From Hymenolepis diminuta (Eukaryota > Platyhelminthes > Cestoda > Cyclophyllidea > Hymenolepididae): a stretch of 64,000 nucleotides of DNA. The stretch is taken from assembly GCA_900708905.1 (NCBI GenBank), contig CAADRB010000011.1, forward strand, positions 881,035-945,034, in the 5' to 3' direction. The notes beneath the pieces were generated by a model that worked only from the letters and a program-made list of their open reading frames with translations, had not been told where the DNA came from and did not search any database. This document shows, one piece after another, positions 1 through 14,500 of the stretch (positions within the stretch are counted from its first letter, which is position 1; every line of letters begins with the position of its first letter). The position numbers and the translations under genes are program-made.

Positions 1-3000
1 TAAACTATATTCTCTGTATTTTAATATTTATCGACGTGACAGCGCGTTCATGTAAATATGAGATGTACTCATTTTTTTATTTTGAATAAATATTATCCAT
101 GTGAACACTAGCTGTTCCACATTATTTACTTCCAGTCGGATATTCCGTGAGGCGCGGGAGAGAGATGGGAGTCGGTGTCTTTCAAGTTAACCTTGACGAA
201 GATGATACTCACTGATGTATGTCTAGTGCTGAAAACTGTCAACTACGTTTATTTTTTCGGTAAAAACGGTGAACGTTGAAATTTGTATTTCTCATTTAAG
301 CAACTCTAGTATTCCCTCTTTATTCAATTTAAGGGTTAATAACACACTTCTCAATGAACATGGGGAGTTTGCCCTCAAATGCCATCAAAATGCGATTTGA
401 CCGAGAATAGGAAGTCCGACCACATATTTTGAGGATCATAGTACATCCGTACCTCGACTCAGGCCCGCTTAGCCTGAACAGTCGCAGTGACAAAATGGCC
501 AGCCTTCCTACGCGCAGCGTTATTTTAGCCTTTATACAGAATTCTACTTTCAGGCGCGGAGTTTAGATGTGTATCTGATTTTATATGAGACATCCCAGTC
601 TGATTATAAATATAGTTTTATCTGGTATTAGTGCTACTTTTGCTTCTGCGCCAAATACCACTTTGATCAACCATGCATTTCACCTTACTTGAGCGTTTTT
701 GCGCTTTGTATAACCTTACCTTTCGAGATTACCATAAAAACAAGCTACACGCTAAAATCTGTCATCATATTTTGCTTAACCCTAATAGTAGTCTAGAAAA
801 TATTCTTAGACGATTCGTTATTAAGGCAATTGCAATCGTTTCGAAATGCCCTTCTTAGTATCCCTTTTCACCTTAGCAATGGAAAAATATTTCAATTAAG
901 GAAAATTTCTTTTGAAAAAATTATGTTAATTCAATAAAATATAAATTTTTGTAAAATATTCATGGTTAGGTGGAAACGGTGATTCGTTTTTTTATATGTA
1001 GCTTTACTCAACTCTCAACGATATTCATCACACTCTCGACGATGGCAGAAATGTTTGATGAGTGATTAAACTTTTGTTAAAGTTATAAGAAAGTGATTTT
1101 ATTTATTTTAGGGTGGATGAGTGTTGTTTCAGTTGCATCTGTAATCTGAATGGATTTCACCAGTTTTATCCCTCGTACACTATGACCACCACTGATGAAA
1201 ATACCGAATAACCGGACCCCTAATCCCTATAGACAAATGTGTTACTTAGTTAAATGAATTATATGAGTTATTGGACAGCGTGTAAAGAGATGAGGCCAGA
1301 AAAGCAACTCTGTGACTATCGTTCAGATCACCAATAGACGGCTGCCGCAATCACCAATCCATATTGTGACCGGAAATTGCACTTGGTATGCGTTTATAAT
1401 CAAATCAGACCATGTCGATTTGATTTCTTGAATTGTAAAAGACATCTGTAGAGGACTAAGGTAGCAGGGCAACCTTTGTGTTGTTGCAATACAATTTTAG
1501 GTAGCAAATACTGATACTATGATTGTGAGAGCTTTATTAATAATGACAGCAATAAAGACAGGCAGTGAAGTAAGCAGAGATGTGAGCCAGTAATTATTGG
1601 AAAATGCAGGGTTCGACTATGCTGCACCCAACTGTATGTAGGCTGGCCAGAGCGCTTTGGCTTATATACTTCTGAGATGTCTTCCTTATGATATGTGGAT
1701 CGGTTATAATCGGAACATGTCATCATAGCATCATTGCATAGGCTGGCCAATCTCCAATAAGTGACAAATTCAGCGTCAGTTTTAAAAGAAGACAAGTCGG
1801 TTTTCAAAAGATATTTATGAATTTTAAAGATATTTAATAGCAGTTGAAATTGAAATAGCATGCTGAAATAGATATGGACACATCACTGCCTAAATAGCAT
1901 TGATGCGAAATATTTTTCGGGGGTGCGGCATAGAAAAAAAGCAATATTTTTACAAAACTGGCTCTTCTATTAAACATTCTTTTTTCCAACACTTCTAACA
2001 TAATATTCTATAATTTCCTTCTAAATGAGCATATTTCTTTACATTACATATGGTCAATGCAAAGAGTAAATATTACGAACGTATTAAATTATTGATATCT
2101 AGATTTGAAACGGTTTCTATCCGTAATTAGTATAATTATTTAGGGCTTTTTGAGTAAGTATTTTTACCTACTAAAAAAATTCATATCATTACTAAATTAT
2201 GCTTCCAATTTATAAGGGACTAACAAAACATTTTGGCGAAAAATAGGTATCAGAGCGAATAATCTGCCGTAAAAGATTGAAAAAAAAACCATTTGTATGG
2301 CAGCTTTCCATTTCACTTCATTTACTCACTACAGAGAACATGTAAAATATACTTATTTAAAAATTTGCCACAAGAATAGTGCTAAAATAAAAATTTCTCA
2401 AGTAAACATCAGATTCAGTAATAATAGAATTGTACTGTATCTTCACTAGATATTCTCACAAACAATCCGCCAAAGAATCATAATAATTAAATAGAGCTTT
2501 AGAATAAAATTCAAAATTAAAATTTAACAAAATCAAAAACAAGAATAGTATTTTCACACGGCAGAACACCAAAATTCGGAAATTTCGAATGTACTGTTTT
2601 GTTTATTGCAGGATAGATTAGAACTGCATAATTATGAAAGAGCAAATGAATGCGAGCTATCGTTTATACAGACCGTTATTCGTTGCAGATTTATGTAATA
2701 GCATTCAAATGGAGTTTTAAACACACAATCTAATAGCGTTATAAGAACAAAGGAGCACGACTAGAGTCCTTTATTTAAATTTCAAGGAGAAAATGTTCGA
2801 AAGGCCATGTGGAAAACTTGCAATTATAAATTATTTACCAAATACTATTCTGAAAGGTTTTGTAATGCGTTTTCTGATTTAAAAATTGATCTACTAACTT
2901 ATCTCTTGTTAAAGGTATTCTGTAACCTTTATTATTGGCGCTGTTTCTTTTGTTCACAGTTGAAATTGCCCATCTCGATTCAAATTTTGCTACATTGTTT

Positions 3001-4046
3001 GGTTGTTAATCGTAAAATGTTTGTTTCTTTTCAAAATCAACGTTGTTAGATTATATTATGATATTTTGAATTTATGCGTTAGTATTGTTTGTTAAAAACG
3101 TTGCTTTGTTTACGCCTTGATATTTTGAATGCAAATTTTTTCGTTCTTTTTTTGGTTATATGTTCGTTTCGTTTTTAAATTGTTTTTGTATGTACGTAGC
3201 GGATTTTTTCCGTTTCTGAAAATTTGCGTGTCCTTTTTGCCTTGTTTGATGTTAATATGTTCGTTTGATTTACAATATTATGTTTTACTTAGAGCTATTT
3301 GTTCTGTTATTTATTTTAATTTTTGTCCGCGTTTAAAATTATTTTGCAAGAATATAGATTCCGATCCCCATTGTTTTTGTATAAATGCCATTTCTTTAAT
3401 ATCTTTTCCAAATTTAAAAATATCTTTGGGTCTATACTCTTATTACTTTACTTCGTGAATACAGATGGAAGCCGTTAGCACGAGGCAAGGTATGCGTAAG
3501 CTGTTACAAAGAGGTAGGGTAGGTGAAATAGTCCTATGAAGCGTAGGTATGTAAGTCGTCAAGTGGAAGATATGTTCGGCTTATTTGGTAAATGGTTGCA
3601 CCTATTCAGATTCCGTATGGCAAGCAGTATGTCATGTAAGTTTAATAAAGATGTTTAATTTATCAAGCAATATAGGAGAGAAATGCAAATGTGCAGTTTG
3701 ATTTAACTGTTCTACTGATGTCTTCATCTGATAATTATTCTACTAGGTAGTTACATCGAACGGCGCTGTTATCAGTATGTAAGCAATTTACTTTTCATTG
3801 TTTCAATTTATTTGTAGATTTTTAGTGTTTTTATTACAATTTCCAACTATATAAAACTTCGTTTAAGCAAATGATAACTATATATTTTTCTCTTATGCTA
3901 TATTGCATAAATTTGTACAAATTTTTCTTAAATGACCTTGATTATTTTATCATACTGCGAAATTACCGCATTCTTTAAAAGTAGGACTTGTGTGCATTTG
4001 GTTATTTTTCTATTTTCTTGCATTTGTCTATCAGATATTAAAGGCC
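1..4046. other. Intergenic region, no supported gene
   Basis: I see no exon chain, RNA gene or recognisable transposon protein here. The open frames present are short, lack splice context and have no family signature. A T-rich block lies near 2,820-3,450. A 10-base word (aggctggcca) occurs twice near 1,638 and 1,739, and a 13-base word (gactaaggtagca) near 1,455 recurs near 5,350, hinting at old repeat debris. Confidence 0.5.
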
Positions 4047-4655
4047 ATGAGTGATTGTAGCGATGCTTTCCACCAAATTATGTGTGATCGATATTTCCCC
4101 AATTTTCTTTCGTTCGAAACCGCCTTACTTCACTTGGAACAGCGAACTGGAATGTCCTTCACTATCCGAGTGAGCAAGAAAATCAAGGAGCCTATTGACG
4201 ATGCTCTGCGATTTCGTTACCGTCGAATGCGATACATATGCAGTTTGGGTGGCAGCTCTCGAACAACACTGGTGAAGCGTACACACAAGTGTGGCTGTCC
4301 TGTTTATTTCGAAGTTGTGCTAAAACCCACAGGACTTAAGGTGTCAAAATACAGTATGCATCATTCTCATGCAGTTCCGCCAGATTGCATCGTTTTCTCT
4401 GATGAAAGAAGGATGTTGACGCCTGAAGAGGAGGAGTTTGTGTGCACTTTAATCAGTGAGAATGCTGATAACCAAAAAATTCGAAAGCTAGTTCGCGGTA
4501 AATCGCGTTCTCTTGTATTTTATTGATCGTCTATGCATTTGAAATGAACACATTTCTTTCCACTTTTAGGGAAGTATGGAAAATTGATATGCATGAAAGA
4601 CTTAAATAGGTTAAAACTGAGAAATCGAAATTTCAAGTTGGAAGCACTCTCCTGA
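4047..4655 (+). CDS. FAR1/ZSWIM-type N-terminal DNA-binding-domain protein (no transposase part)
   Basis: Two coding exons, 4047-4497 and 4570-4655, joined at a phase-1 GT-AG intron of 72 bases; 178 residues. The start is the first ATG after a likely acceptor (ctatcag at about 4,035), so a 5' UTR exon may exist upstream. Seen: an F-x-SFE-x-A-LLHLEQ helix near residue 25, an RYRRMRYIC strand near 60, a CGCP pair near 85 and an HHSH pair near 105. Together these form a C-C...H-H zinc module of the kind that opens FAR1, MULE transposase and ZSWIM1/3 proteins. After the junction the protein reads VRGKYGKLICMKDLNRLK, which fits the 'G-K-x-x-x-x-KDLNxL' segment that follows this domain in those proteins. 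In relatives the domain precedes a DDE transposase and/or SWIM finger; here the frame stops 28 codons after the intron. It is probably a transposase-derived DNA-binding protein. Function unknown; the family call is from motif pattern only. Confidence 0.6.
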
Positions 4656-7600
4656 TTGTATAAAATAAGTTTAGAGTTCTGTCATTTCCGTGTTTTACTT
4701 TTTTAAGTGATTGTATAATATATTACCTATTCCATAATTGTCTTATTTTTGCGTGTTTGTAAGTTTTTTAATCATCGAATAATGATACTAATGTAATTAT
4801 ATTGATTGTCATAAATAGTACATGTTATCTATTGAAGACAACATACAAATGGCCGTGCAATGAACGCATTTTGACTAAATCATACTTTAGTATATTGTGT
4901 CAACTACAACTGTTTAGGTAAACGTGCTACACCTGATAGTAAAGGGAAATCAGTTATAGTCAAGTTATTCAGTACATTCTTGCTAAATGTCAGCTTCTGT
5001 GTTGAAACTACTAAGATCTAATGGCCTAACTGAGATAATTCTGATTAAATAAATTTGGTAGTCTTGTTATGTCGGTCAGTTATAAGGTCGATGGGCCGAA
5101 TATTGTCAGTGTCCTTAAAACAGTAGCCATCTTTATAAATAAGACACGCTTTAACTAGATGTTGTCAGCCCCTATTGTGAATAAAACAAAAAATCGACCT
5201 TTATATCAAGAACTTGAGTCATGGCGGTAGGGGGCACTTTTTAAAGATCGACTAATCGTTAGCATGTGTGAGAAGCTGGTCGGGTGAGGAAAACATTGGA
5301 ATGAAATATTAAGCTATTTACCACGTTGCAACTGAGTAATTAGGAGTAGACTAAGGTAGCAATTTCGCCAGCCAACTGTTAAGGACTTGTCGACACATAG
5401 ACCAGCCTTGGCTTTCGCTTGATTAATGAGAAATTAGGTCTAGAGACATACTATCCTATGATGCTGGAGTCAGAAGTGCACATTGTGACGAGGTGGTTGC
5501 CACCCTTGCCCTTGTAGTCCTTAATGTTTATTGGTCCATCTTTCAATCTTCCTTACTCTAATAGACTTTTATGTCTTGTCTTTAGGAATTTCTACAGTAA
5601 ACTCGATATTTTTACCGTGCCTCCGATAGAATGATGCACATATGAATGGATATCGTGGATACCCGATATTAGCGTTGACAAATAGGATCGCATTTCACTA
5701 CGGCAAAGTTTCAAAAAGTAATATGTTTTGCCATTGCGTGTGCTTTCGCTATATTATGGCAGTTGAAAATGGGCCTGTGTAAGTGGCCTGAGTGAAATAG
5801 GAACTTACTAGAGAAAAGGTGAACAAAGTGTCCGAACATAGAAAGTGAAGAAAAGAAGAGAGCACGGGTATTCAAGAAATTCTGCACCGCTCAGGTGTCA
5901 GTGGAACCAAATTGGGCTTGACAGTTTCCACAGAACAGCGGAAGCTGGTTAACTCCTATTTTGTGTCGGAAATAAGATCAGGTAGTTATATAATGTAGCC
6001 ATGCTGATCGACCGGTGAGATCGTAAGTACAATATGTCCTGAAACATTATGGCGGCTTCCATAATTGAAAATATCTATCTAAAAATCCTATTTAACACTT
6101 TTGCAAAAATGATTAGCAGGGTAAGAGATCCCGTAGCTAAACACTCAATTTTTATTTAATGGCCAATATGCTCTGAATATTGCTGATCTAACGGATCTGA
6201 ATTTTGATCTGGCCTTTTGATACCCTGGCTTTATTTTCTAATTCTGCTCACCCCCTTTAGTAGACTATTGTATTGCTTCCTATGTTAAAATACTTTTCCA
6301 GGTTTAAAAATTGCATAAATAAAAAACATGTTTCCGTATTACAAAATGAAAATATATAAATGTGGTAGGTGCCCTATTATTATTAGGTGTTTGGAGCAAG
6401 CGCACTATTTGCAAGCCTTTCTGAGTCACATGATTTCTTTTCGAATACGTATTTTGTATTGTACTTAAATTATTTAAGTAGAGGAAGAAAACGCTGCTTT
6501 TAACATAATCGCAGAAGCGAAATCAACACTATCAAAATGCACGAATGACCATTATTAGTGTCCTTTTGAGAATTAAATTTTGTTAAAAGTTTAAAGGAAT
6601 GACTTCAACTGTGTAATTCAATTTAAAAGTAATTTTAAGTAATACTGAGGTGCGGATATTTAGTGTATAGATGATGTGGCTGCGCAAAGAAGAAATGTGA
6701 GCTTTCAGTTCCTCACGTATCTATGTGAAAGTCGTTTTAATGATATAATAAATCAATCTTCATTTTGTTAAATCTGCATGATCAAATATATTAATATAGG
6801 AAATTTCTTATGCACTTATTTATCATGGCAGACGCTCTGTAGAAATGCTCTGGGATCACTATTAGATGTGTTCAATGTGGACGTAACAGAAGTTGAGCCG
6901 AAGAGTTTGACATCATCATGAAAACTGGCCCATTACTATTACTCCCAGCAGTCACGTTGGCTCTAGGATCCCTGTCGAGTTATTAGAATGCGAATTGATG
7001 CAAATGATGAAGACGACCGGAGCTGAGGATCTGCATGAACGTCAATGAATAGATAAAAAGTACGTTTTCTGTGCAAAAGTAGAGAAACAATAATAGTAAT
7101 AATAACAGAAGTGTCAAAAAAATATTCAGAAAACTTAGATTCACTCTAATATCAGAGATAGACTGTATTTTCAGCTCATAAAAATAGGTAAAAAGAGAGT
7201 CATGGCATCGAGAACCAGTGTCCAGGTTCAGAGCTAAGCCCATATTAGCAAGAAGACTGCAAAGCTTATTAAGGAAAATCGGAGACTGCGAAAAACAAAA
7301 CTGGGGTGAAGCGGAGGTTAGAAGCTGGTTGGTGGAGGTATATAGATCTGGGAATTAGTAAACACTCAGGAGGTTGAATGACATAGAACATCAGTCCTGT
7401 GGGAGGTAATAGAGTTACATAGGGAATCCAGGGGTTGGACAGATTCCCAGTGTCTCATATCACCTTGGGCCCATATTTGAGGCCAATAGTAGACGTTTTA
7501 AACTAAACAAAGTCTAAAATTGGATCTTTCACCTTGAATGTGACAAAAGTAGACCTGAAATGCGTTAATTTTATATTTTAAAGTTGCATTAAGCAGCCAC

Positions 7601-8465
7601 CCAAGACAATTCATACGACAAAATTAAGAAACAATTGTGGTCGGAATCTGCAATCGCTGATCGTAATGAACCATGATTTTCTATGGATCTTGTTTACATT
7701 TCATGAATTTCAATACTACTACCTCTACTGTGAAAACACGTTTATTTTTTAGCTAGTTGATCTTATTTCACCCCGTTTTAATCGTTGAAAAGAGCTAGTA
7801 AAATCTATTTTAGTATGCCACTGCTTAAATTCGTTCGAGTAAAAACGGCTCCAAAAATTCGATTTACGAGTTAATGGGGTTTACAGTTGGAAAATTCCTT
7901 AAATTTCCTAATATCTCATTTTTCTAAACTCAACATACTTGCAACAAATTCAATAAGAATTCGCATAAATCTTATGTGCTTAATGTAAGTATTAAGTAAG
8001 AATGAAATTAATACAGTTAGGGCCCTGCCGTTATTAGAGTAGATATTTCAAAGGTAAACTTCTCAATAATAGATATTTTCAAATTAATGACGATGAAATG
8101 AAGCATAGGTTCTGTAAAATTTTACCTGAAATCAAATCGATAGACTCTGTGTAGCCAATCTTCTCTGTCACTGTGATTTAGTAATTCAGTGATAGTTTTA
8201 TCATTTTTGTAAGTACAATGATCTGTATATATAAAGCTTGGATATAAGGAACTAATGGATTACGTATCAATTCCAGTAATATTGCCATTACCGGTTACTA
8301 TTATTAAAACACGATACGGCATATGATGACTAGTAATTATTCATAATCCTGTAACATACGTACCAGAATGTGATTGCACAATGTGCTAATATACATGTGC
8401 AGGTAGGCGGTTAGTGAGCACCAATCTGTCGGTACCTATTGGCTCAAAGAAGCAGACGGGCGCAC
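4656..8465. other. Intergenic region, no supported gene
   Basis: No exon chain is seen. Open frames are short and hydrophobic or low-complexity. The stretch near 5,160-5,480 is less AT-rich and shares a 13-base word with about 1,455, compatible with degraded repeat sequence. The last 180 bases before 8,576 carry a promoter-like stretch described separately. Confidence 0.45.
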
Positions 8466-8575
8466 TATTTAACCCAGAAATACATACGCACCGTTTAAAC
8501 GCACAGAAACTCATTCACACACATTTACACACAGTACTTTGCTGAAGAAGTGAACTCACTCAGTCATACTCCAAC
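8466..8575 (+). promoter_or_regulatory. Candidate core promoter and 5' UTR of the headless myosin gene
   Basis: A TATA-like TATTTAA (8466-8472) lies about 104 bases before the ATG at 8576. It is followed by a CA-rich, purine-poor stretch of the kind often found in 5' UTRs. No in-frame coding sequence joins the ATG exon from upstream. Inference only; transcription start mapping would decide. Confidence 0.3.
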
Positions 8576-11500
8576 ATGGCGTCTCCACAACCAACTCAGG
8601 AGCAGTCACCTAAAGTTTACCTTCGTAATGAAGTCTACTCATCATCCATACCCGATTCATCATATACGATGCCCCTTACAAGAACTTCAGTCAGTTATAA
8701 ACCTGGAGAAACGATAATCTACACTCGACAACCAGCAACCACATCTCGAAATCAATATCAACCCACTGAATCGTCACTTGAACAACCATTATATGCAGAT
8801 GAGTCTACTCCCCGAAGTGGGACATTCAGTGAGGCGTCTAACGATTCACGAAGTCGACATTTGAAATCGAGCCAGAAGAATCGTAATCGTCATCACCATC
8901 ACCATTATACTCACAGAAGACCGAAGATTGAAGATCCGGATGGTTACTGGCAAGTGCCGCACAGCAACCATTCAACAATTTCTGGTCCCTATGTGACTCC
9001 GGGCGGTAGACACTTGTCAAGGACGCCGAAACAACACACAGCTGGAGTACAGGTAGTGGGAACGAATCAAGTTATTGGTGGAAATACTGATGATCAAGGT
9101 GGATCCTACAATGATGTTACACAAGAACTTGAGGACTATATGCAAACGTCTCAATATCTTCCTTCCGAGGAATCAGATTTGAGGGTACGTTTCATTTTTA
9201 AAATAATTTCATGATTAATTTAAAGATTAAAGGTAATCTTTTTAAAATAATTAAAATTAATAAGCTAAAAATTAAATTGATCTATTTAAAGAACATTCTC
9301 AAATTAATATCTCACAGCAAATTTTATTTGAACTAATACTAAATATAGCCGCGTAGGTAAATTTTGTTATATATCAATTGAAAATTTACCCGTTTTATCT
9401 AAAATTATTATTCAATGAATATTATTAATCAATTAAAATTATTAGGTGCTTTCTAAATTTGGCGAATACTATCGCGTTTGATGAGTCATAGAATTGATTA
9501 ATAAATTTTGGAGCGAACTTTAAAAAATAACAAGTGCCATTGTGAAAGAGTGAAAAGGAAAATATTCTGTCTTGCCAAGTGAAATGAAATTGAAAGTTAT
9601 CGTCAGGGGCCAGATGACATTCTTGATGGTGCTTGAACTCAAGCCTCTCAGAATTTTAATATTTTCCCCTACAAAATAATTTTCCTCTGTTCTTATTTTA
9701 TTGAAATTTGCCTCAAAATCCTCTACAGATATATTCAGATTAAACAAATATAAAAAGGTTAAAAATCTGATATATCAGCTTAATTAGGCAATAAATATGA
9801 GCATATCTTTGAAATAAAGTAGACATTTCCTTTTAACTTTCTTGTACTATTTTAGATGTTACAAGCAAATATTGCATAAAGCAATGATTTAATTAGAAAA
9901 TAGAATTAATTGAGTTAAATTGATTTACTCTGATTGTAAATAGGTTGAGGATGCAAGAAATTGGATTAGTAATTATTGCACCACAATTAATTATTTGTAA
10001 ACTTTAAGAGAGCGGCTTTGAATAGATATTCAAAATCTGAGTATTTACCAAAGAAACTCAAAACGATTTAAGTTGTGGAAGCAAATATCAAGATTATTTT
10101 TACTAGTTTTATATCTCAGCTCTGAAACTTCGAAGATGGGAGTGACGTCATTACTAATCTTTTGAATTCTGTTAATTCTGAGTGCACTCTTTACTTTGCA
10201 ATCAGACAATTTATAAAATGCGGAATTTTAAATATGCGATAGAATACGGACTTTAGATCTTGAAAACCGACATCTAATGTAATTTTAAACTAGTTGCCTT
10301 TAAAGCTAAGCTTCAGTCGAACAGGATGCTTTTGAAGGTAGCAAATTATGAAGGTATTTTGACACTAGATCTATGCAGAAATGTCAGTTTTAGGACCGAA
10401 CTCCTCTCATTTTACTTTCCTCTACCCCAATAAATATTATAAAGGCCAAACATAAATAATAGAAATCGTAACATTGAAACCACTTTTTTGACAAAATAGA
10501 TGGCATAAATACTGGACTAAATAACTGTTTTCGAAAGGTTTACCACTTTTGAATCCCAATTGATTTTCACTAACATCGTATACGGCATTTCAAAACTTGA
10601 GAATGGAATGGAGAGATGTGCAAATATAAGGGTTAGGGTAGGTCTGTGCTGCAGTTACCAGTGTTAAAACTACCGTGTGAAATTCTCTCGAGGTTTTCAA
10701 TACTGTGAACTTACCTCGATTAAGCGAGGCTGAAGAAAACTATTCTCACGTTGGCGCTATGACAGATCACAGGTTATTAGTTCAAGGCATACGTGTTCGC
10801 TAGGTTTTATCTTATTTAAACTTGTTCTAGTGATTTATTATACTCTCTCTATCACTCTTCCATATAAGAAATTGTAAATTAGGAAAAATCCTATTTATTT
10901 GACTATATAAAACTGCATCGTATCTGTTTGAAACTTTGCCAGATGTGAAACAATGAAAGAAAATTAATTTTAACTGCTTAAAATGAAAGTCACTTAAATA
11001 AGAGATATTATGAGATCAAGTATAATGAGCAGTTTTACTATTGGAAACTAGTAAATTTAGCGGGTTTTAAATATTGTATTTTCCGAATGATTTTCATTTT
11101 ATCATTTATTATTTATTTATTATTTTTATTATTAATATTTCCATTTTGGTTAATATAAATAGTCCCTCCCATTTTTATGATATCATATAAGGTTAATTCT
11201 GTTTCCTACAGTATGCTTTACAAAATTATGTGCTACTTAATTCTTGGCTTCATATTAAATTTGTTGTGTGACAAAAAAGTTTCATTTGATAAGCGGCTCA
11301 AAAGTCGTTTTTCCCATTCGAGTAGAATTTCGCTCCATTTCTTTTTATCTGATATCCTTCATGTAGGAGTGAAATATTCTTGTTTGGTAATAACGAACCT
11401 AATTCTCCCTAATCTTTTAAATGACGTATGTCTGCGAACGCTCCATTCGGTGATTGATAAAGAAGTTTTTTCCAGTTTTTCATACCATATATCTTTCAGT

Positions 11501-14500
11501 TCATTTCTAATATCATAATTATGAACATTTTTTATTCACTTATTAAATCATTGAGCATAATTTGGTGATAGCGCAAAATCATAATTATCAGAAAATTTAG
11601 ATAACAGATAGCTTCTTACTACTTGAATTCCATTCCATTTGTTCACTTAAAGTGACAACAATCCATAAAACGATTATTATCCGTATAAACTGAGATCTTA
11701 TCCATAGAAGCTGGCATTAAAAAAATTAAACTTGTCAAAACTGACTCCATGTGTCTAAATTTAAGGTCCATGAACTAAAGACCTTTTCCCGTCTAGGGTG
11801 GGACAACTGTTCTACTTCATTAGTCACTAACAAGTTTCGGTTTATCTGCAATATAAAGTTAAATATCAGGTTCAAGTTTAAACTTTTTCTAATCCGTCCA
11901 AATTAATCGAAATCAATTGAAATAAACGAGCATGGAGCAAGAGATTTGACAGATGATCATCGTATGCAAACTTTCCCTAAGTAACCCATTTTCTTTTCAT
12001 CCACCATCACACATTCACTGCTTTGACATTCACACTCTGAGATAGCAGACCAAATTTGCCTGTTTTACATTTATGCTAATTCGTGAGTCAGGATTCACCT
12101 AATTCCTACCTACTCCCTCCCTGATGTGCTTATACACAAGATCTCATGATTCGCGAAAAAGAACACATTAAATCGGGACAGTTATCAAACAGACTCTTCT
12201 AATACAAATTTAAATGAGGGCATTTGAAAATCCAATCGTAGTTTAATTGAAGTCAGTAGTATGATTTAGCTTCATGTCAATGTTTGACGGTTGCTAAATG
12301 AGGCTATTCAAAGAATTTTAAAATAATCTGCTCCTAATCTGTCTTTGAAGATTAATAAAATCGTAAATGATCCGTTTTGGTTCATAATTCTCATAATGAC
12401 CAATTAGAAATTTGATGTTCATCAATCATTATAAGAAGTACAAACAGGGACGTATCTTGAGATAATTTTGAAATACTGATTACACACAGAAGTCGATAAA
12501 ATCTCTATGTACGGGGCGGTTGAGAATTAAGCTTTCTTTTCAAATTCAAAATTAATTGGGCTTTCAGCTGAAAGTTAATTTATACATTACAATTCATTTG
12601 GAACTCCGATAAAGATGCCATGGTCTAGAGTTTAGGATGAAATTTATGTGCTTCCATATTTGTAACGATCCATCACCACTACGCATTGAAAAAGCTGATT
12701 CAGTACATGAATGGGATGTCGGTAATTTAACATGTTCTTGAATATATAAACTTCAGGAAATTTATGTTGGAAATTACTCCATAATCAATTTGTAGATGTT
12801 TTAAATACTTCTGTGTGGATTGTGCGTTTAATATCCCCTAAAAGTGTCCCAAAAATCTAGAGCGAGATTTAAAAATGCATCGAAAAAAGGAATAATTTAT
12901 TATACACTTGACAGTACAAAAATTACTTTACAAGATTTAATCATGGCAAATCAATGAGAGATAGGAACAGAAAAGGAGTGCAATGAGGCAAGAAGTGAGA
13001 GGGGGCAAGCAGAGAGAGGATACAAGAAGAAGAGTTCGAGTTGTGATATCCTAATGTTTGTTTGTCATCATTTGACTCCCAAATTCTCGAATGAGATTAT
13101 GTCCACTATATTCAGGCCCTGTTAAGTGGTTGATTTATTTCCATGATTGCTCACATCATCTCAATTTATTTGTGTCATTTTACAGCCAAAAGTAGGTAGT
13201 TGAGACTCACAACAAATCATTTTAACAAAACATTATTAATTAATACCAAAATTATTTGAAATTTTAACTGAACTTGAAAACTATCAAATAAGCTTGCATA
13301 GACCTCTAGTTTTAAGAATAATCTGAGTTTTTTACTTGGAATTAGCATTAGTAATTCGACAAGTCAATCAGTTTTGGAATATTTATTCCTATAAACAAAA
13401 TGAAGTGATTTTATTTAATTTGGATCCCTCAATGCCTGCGTATAGGGAAAAATCAGTTTACAAAAAATTAAATGTGGGAGAATTCGTAATCAGCATTTGT
13501 TGTCGTGACTTTGCTGTTATGATAATAAAGTGTGTATTTTTCTTTATTATTTTGCATTTAGATAACATTCCGCTATGATCCAGCAGCTGATATGGCAGCA
13601 AATTTTGGCGATGAACTGCTTACCCGATTACAAGCCCAATGTCGAGCCTATCTAGCCAGGAAAAGATTCGTAAGTTGATGGGATTATGCTTTAATTCAAC
13701 CGTTAAAAATGACTAAATGTCGTTGTACCAAGGGATCCATCTTCCCATTGGCTAAAAGTGACATTAAGCGCGGGTGAAGATATCGATTTTTCATCTGTAT
13801 ATTGTTTATCTTATCATAACTAAAACATAGTTTCAATTATTTTTGAGGGAATGAAATAAATGAGAACTTTGACGCTAATTTTTCCATTCTTTTGTGCCTA
13901 TAATATACATTAGTAAACTGGATTCAAGGGTCGTTAAAAGTAACTTTCTCAAAGAAAAAGAAGTTTTAATGACTTTCATAAATGCAAAATAATTTGCGCA
14001 ACTCAATTTCATATAGAAAACAACCCTAATTTCAACCTTAATTTCAAGTTGGAGACGTTTTATTTAGACAAACATATAGGCATTCGGAACCAAACTGAAT
14101 CAGTAATTTAACATTTTCCAAAACCTCTCTGTAATTTTTCAAAAAAGACTCAAACGTCACACATATGGGTCGCCTACGTAATACGGTAAAACCTGACAGG
14201 TGAAAAAGGCACGAGTTTTAAACGGTTTGTGGAAAATCGAACTTTTTATCAGATATGTTAATTCTAATTCTCTTAATAAAATCATCTCGTTTTTTTCCTA
14301 CTGTAAAATAGTTGCGGGATAAGGTATTGATTTCCAACTTGGTTTGGAAATATGGGAAAAACGTATATTTAACTAATCATTTTTATCCAGAAAAAGCTCC
14401 AAATTATACTGACTTTTTCGGGGAGAATTCTTTATCTATAGTTAAAGGTCATTCTTTGCTTCGAAACTAAAATCTATTTAACGTTGTGAGCCTTAGTTGA

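Noticed and set aside
1185..1215. Possible hammerhead ribozyme core (ctgatga)
   Set aside because: The matching GAAA and closing stems are absent.
3129..3458. 109-codon hydrophobic open frame resembling a membrane protein
   Set aside because: Phe/Leu richness follows from the T-rich base composition; there is no splice context and no family motif.
10628..10645. Telomere-like gggttagggtagg
   Set aside because: Only about two units; no array.
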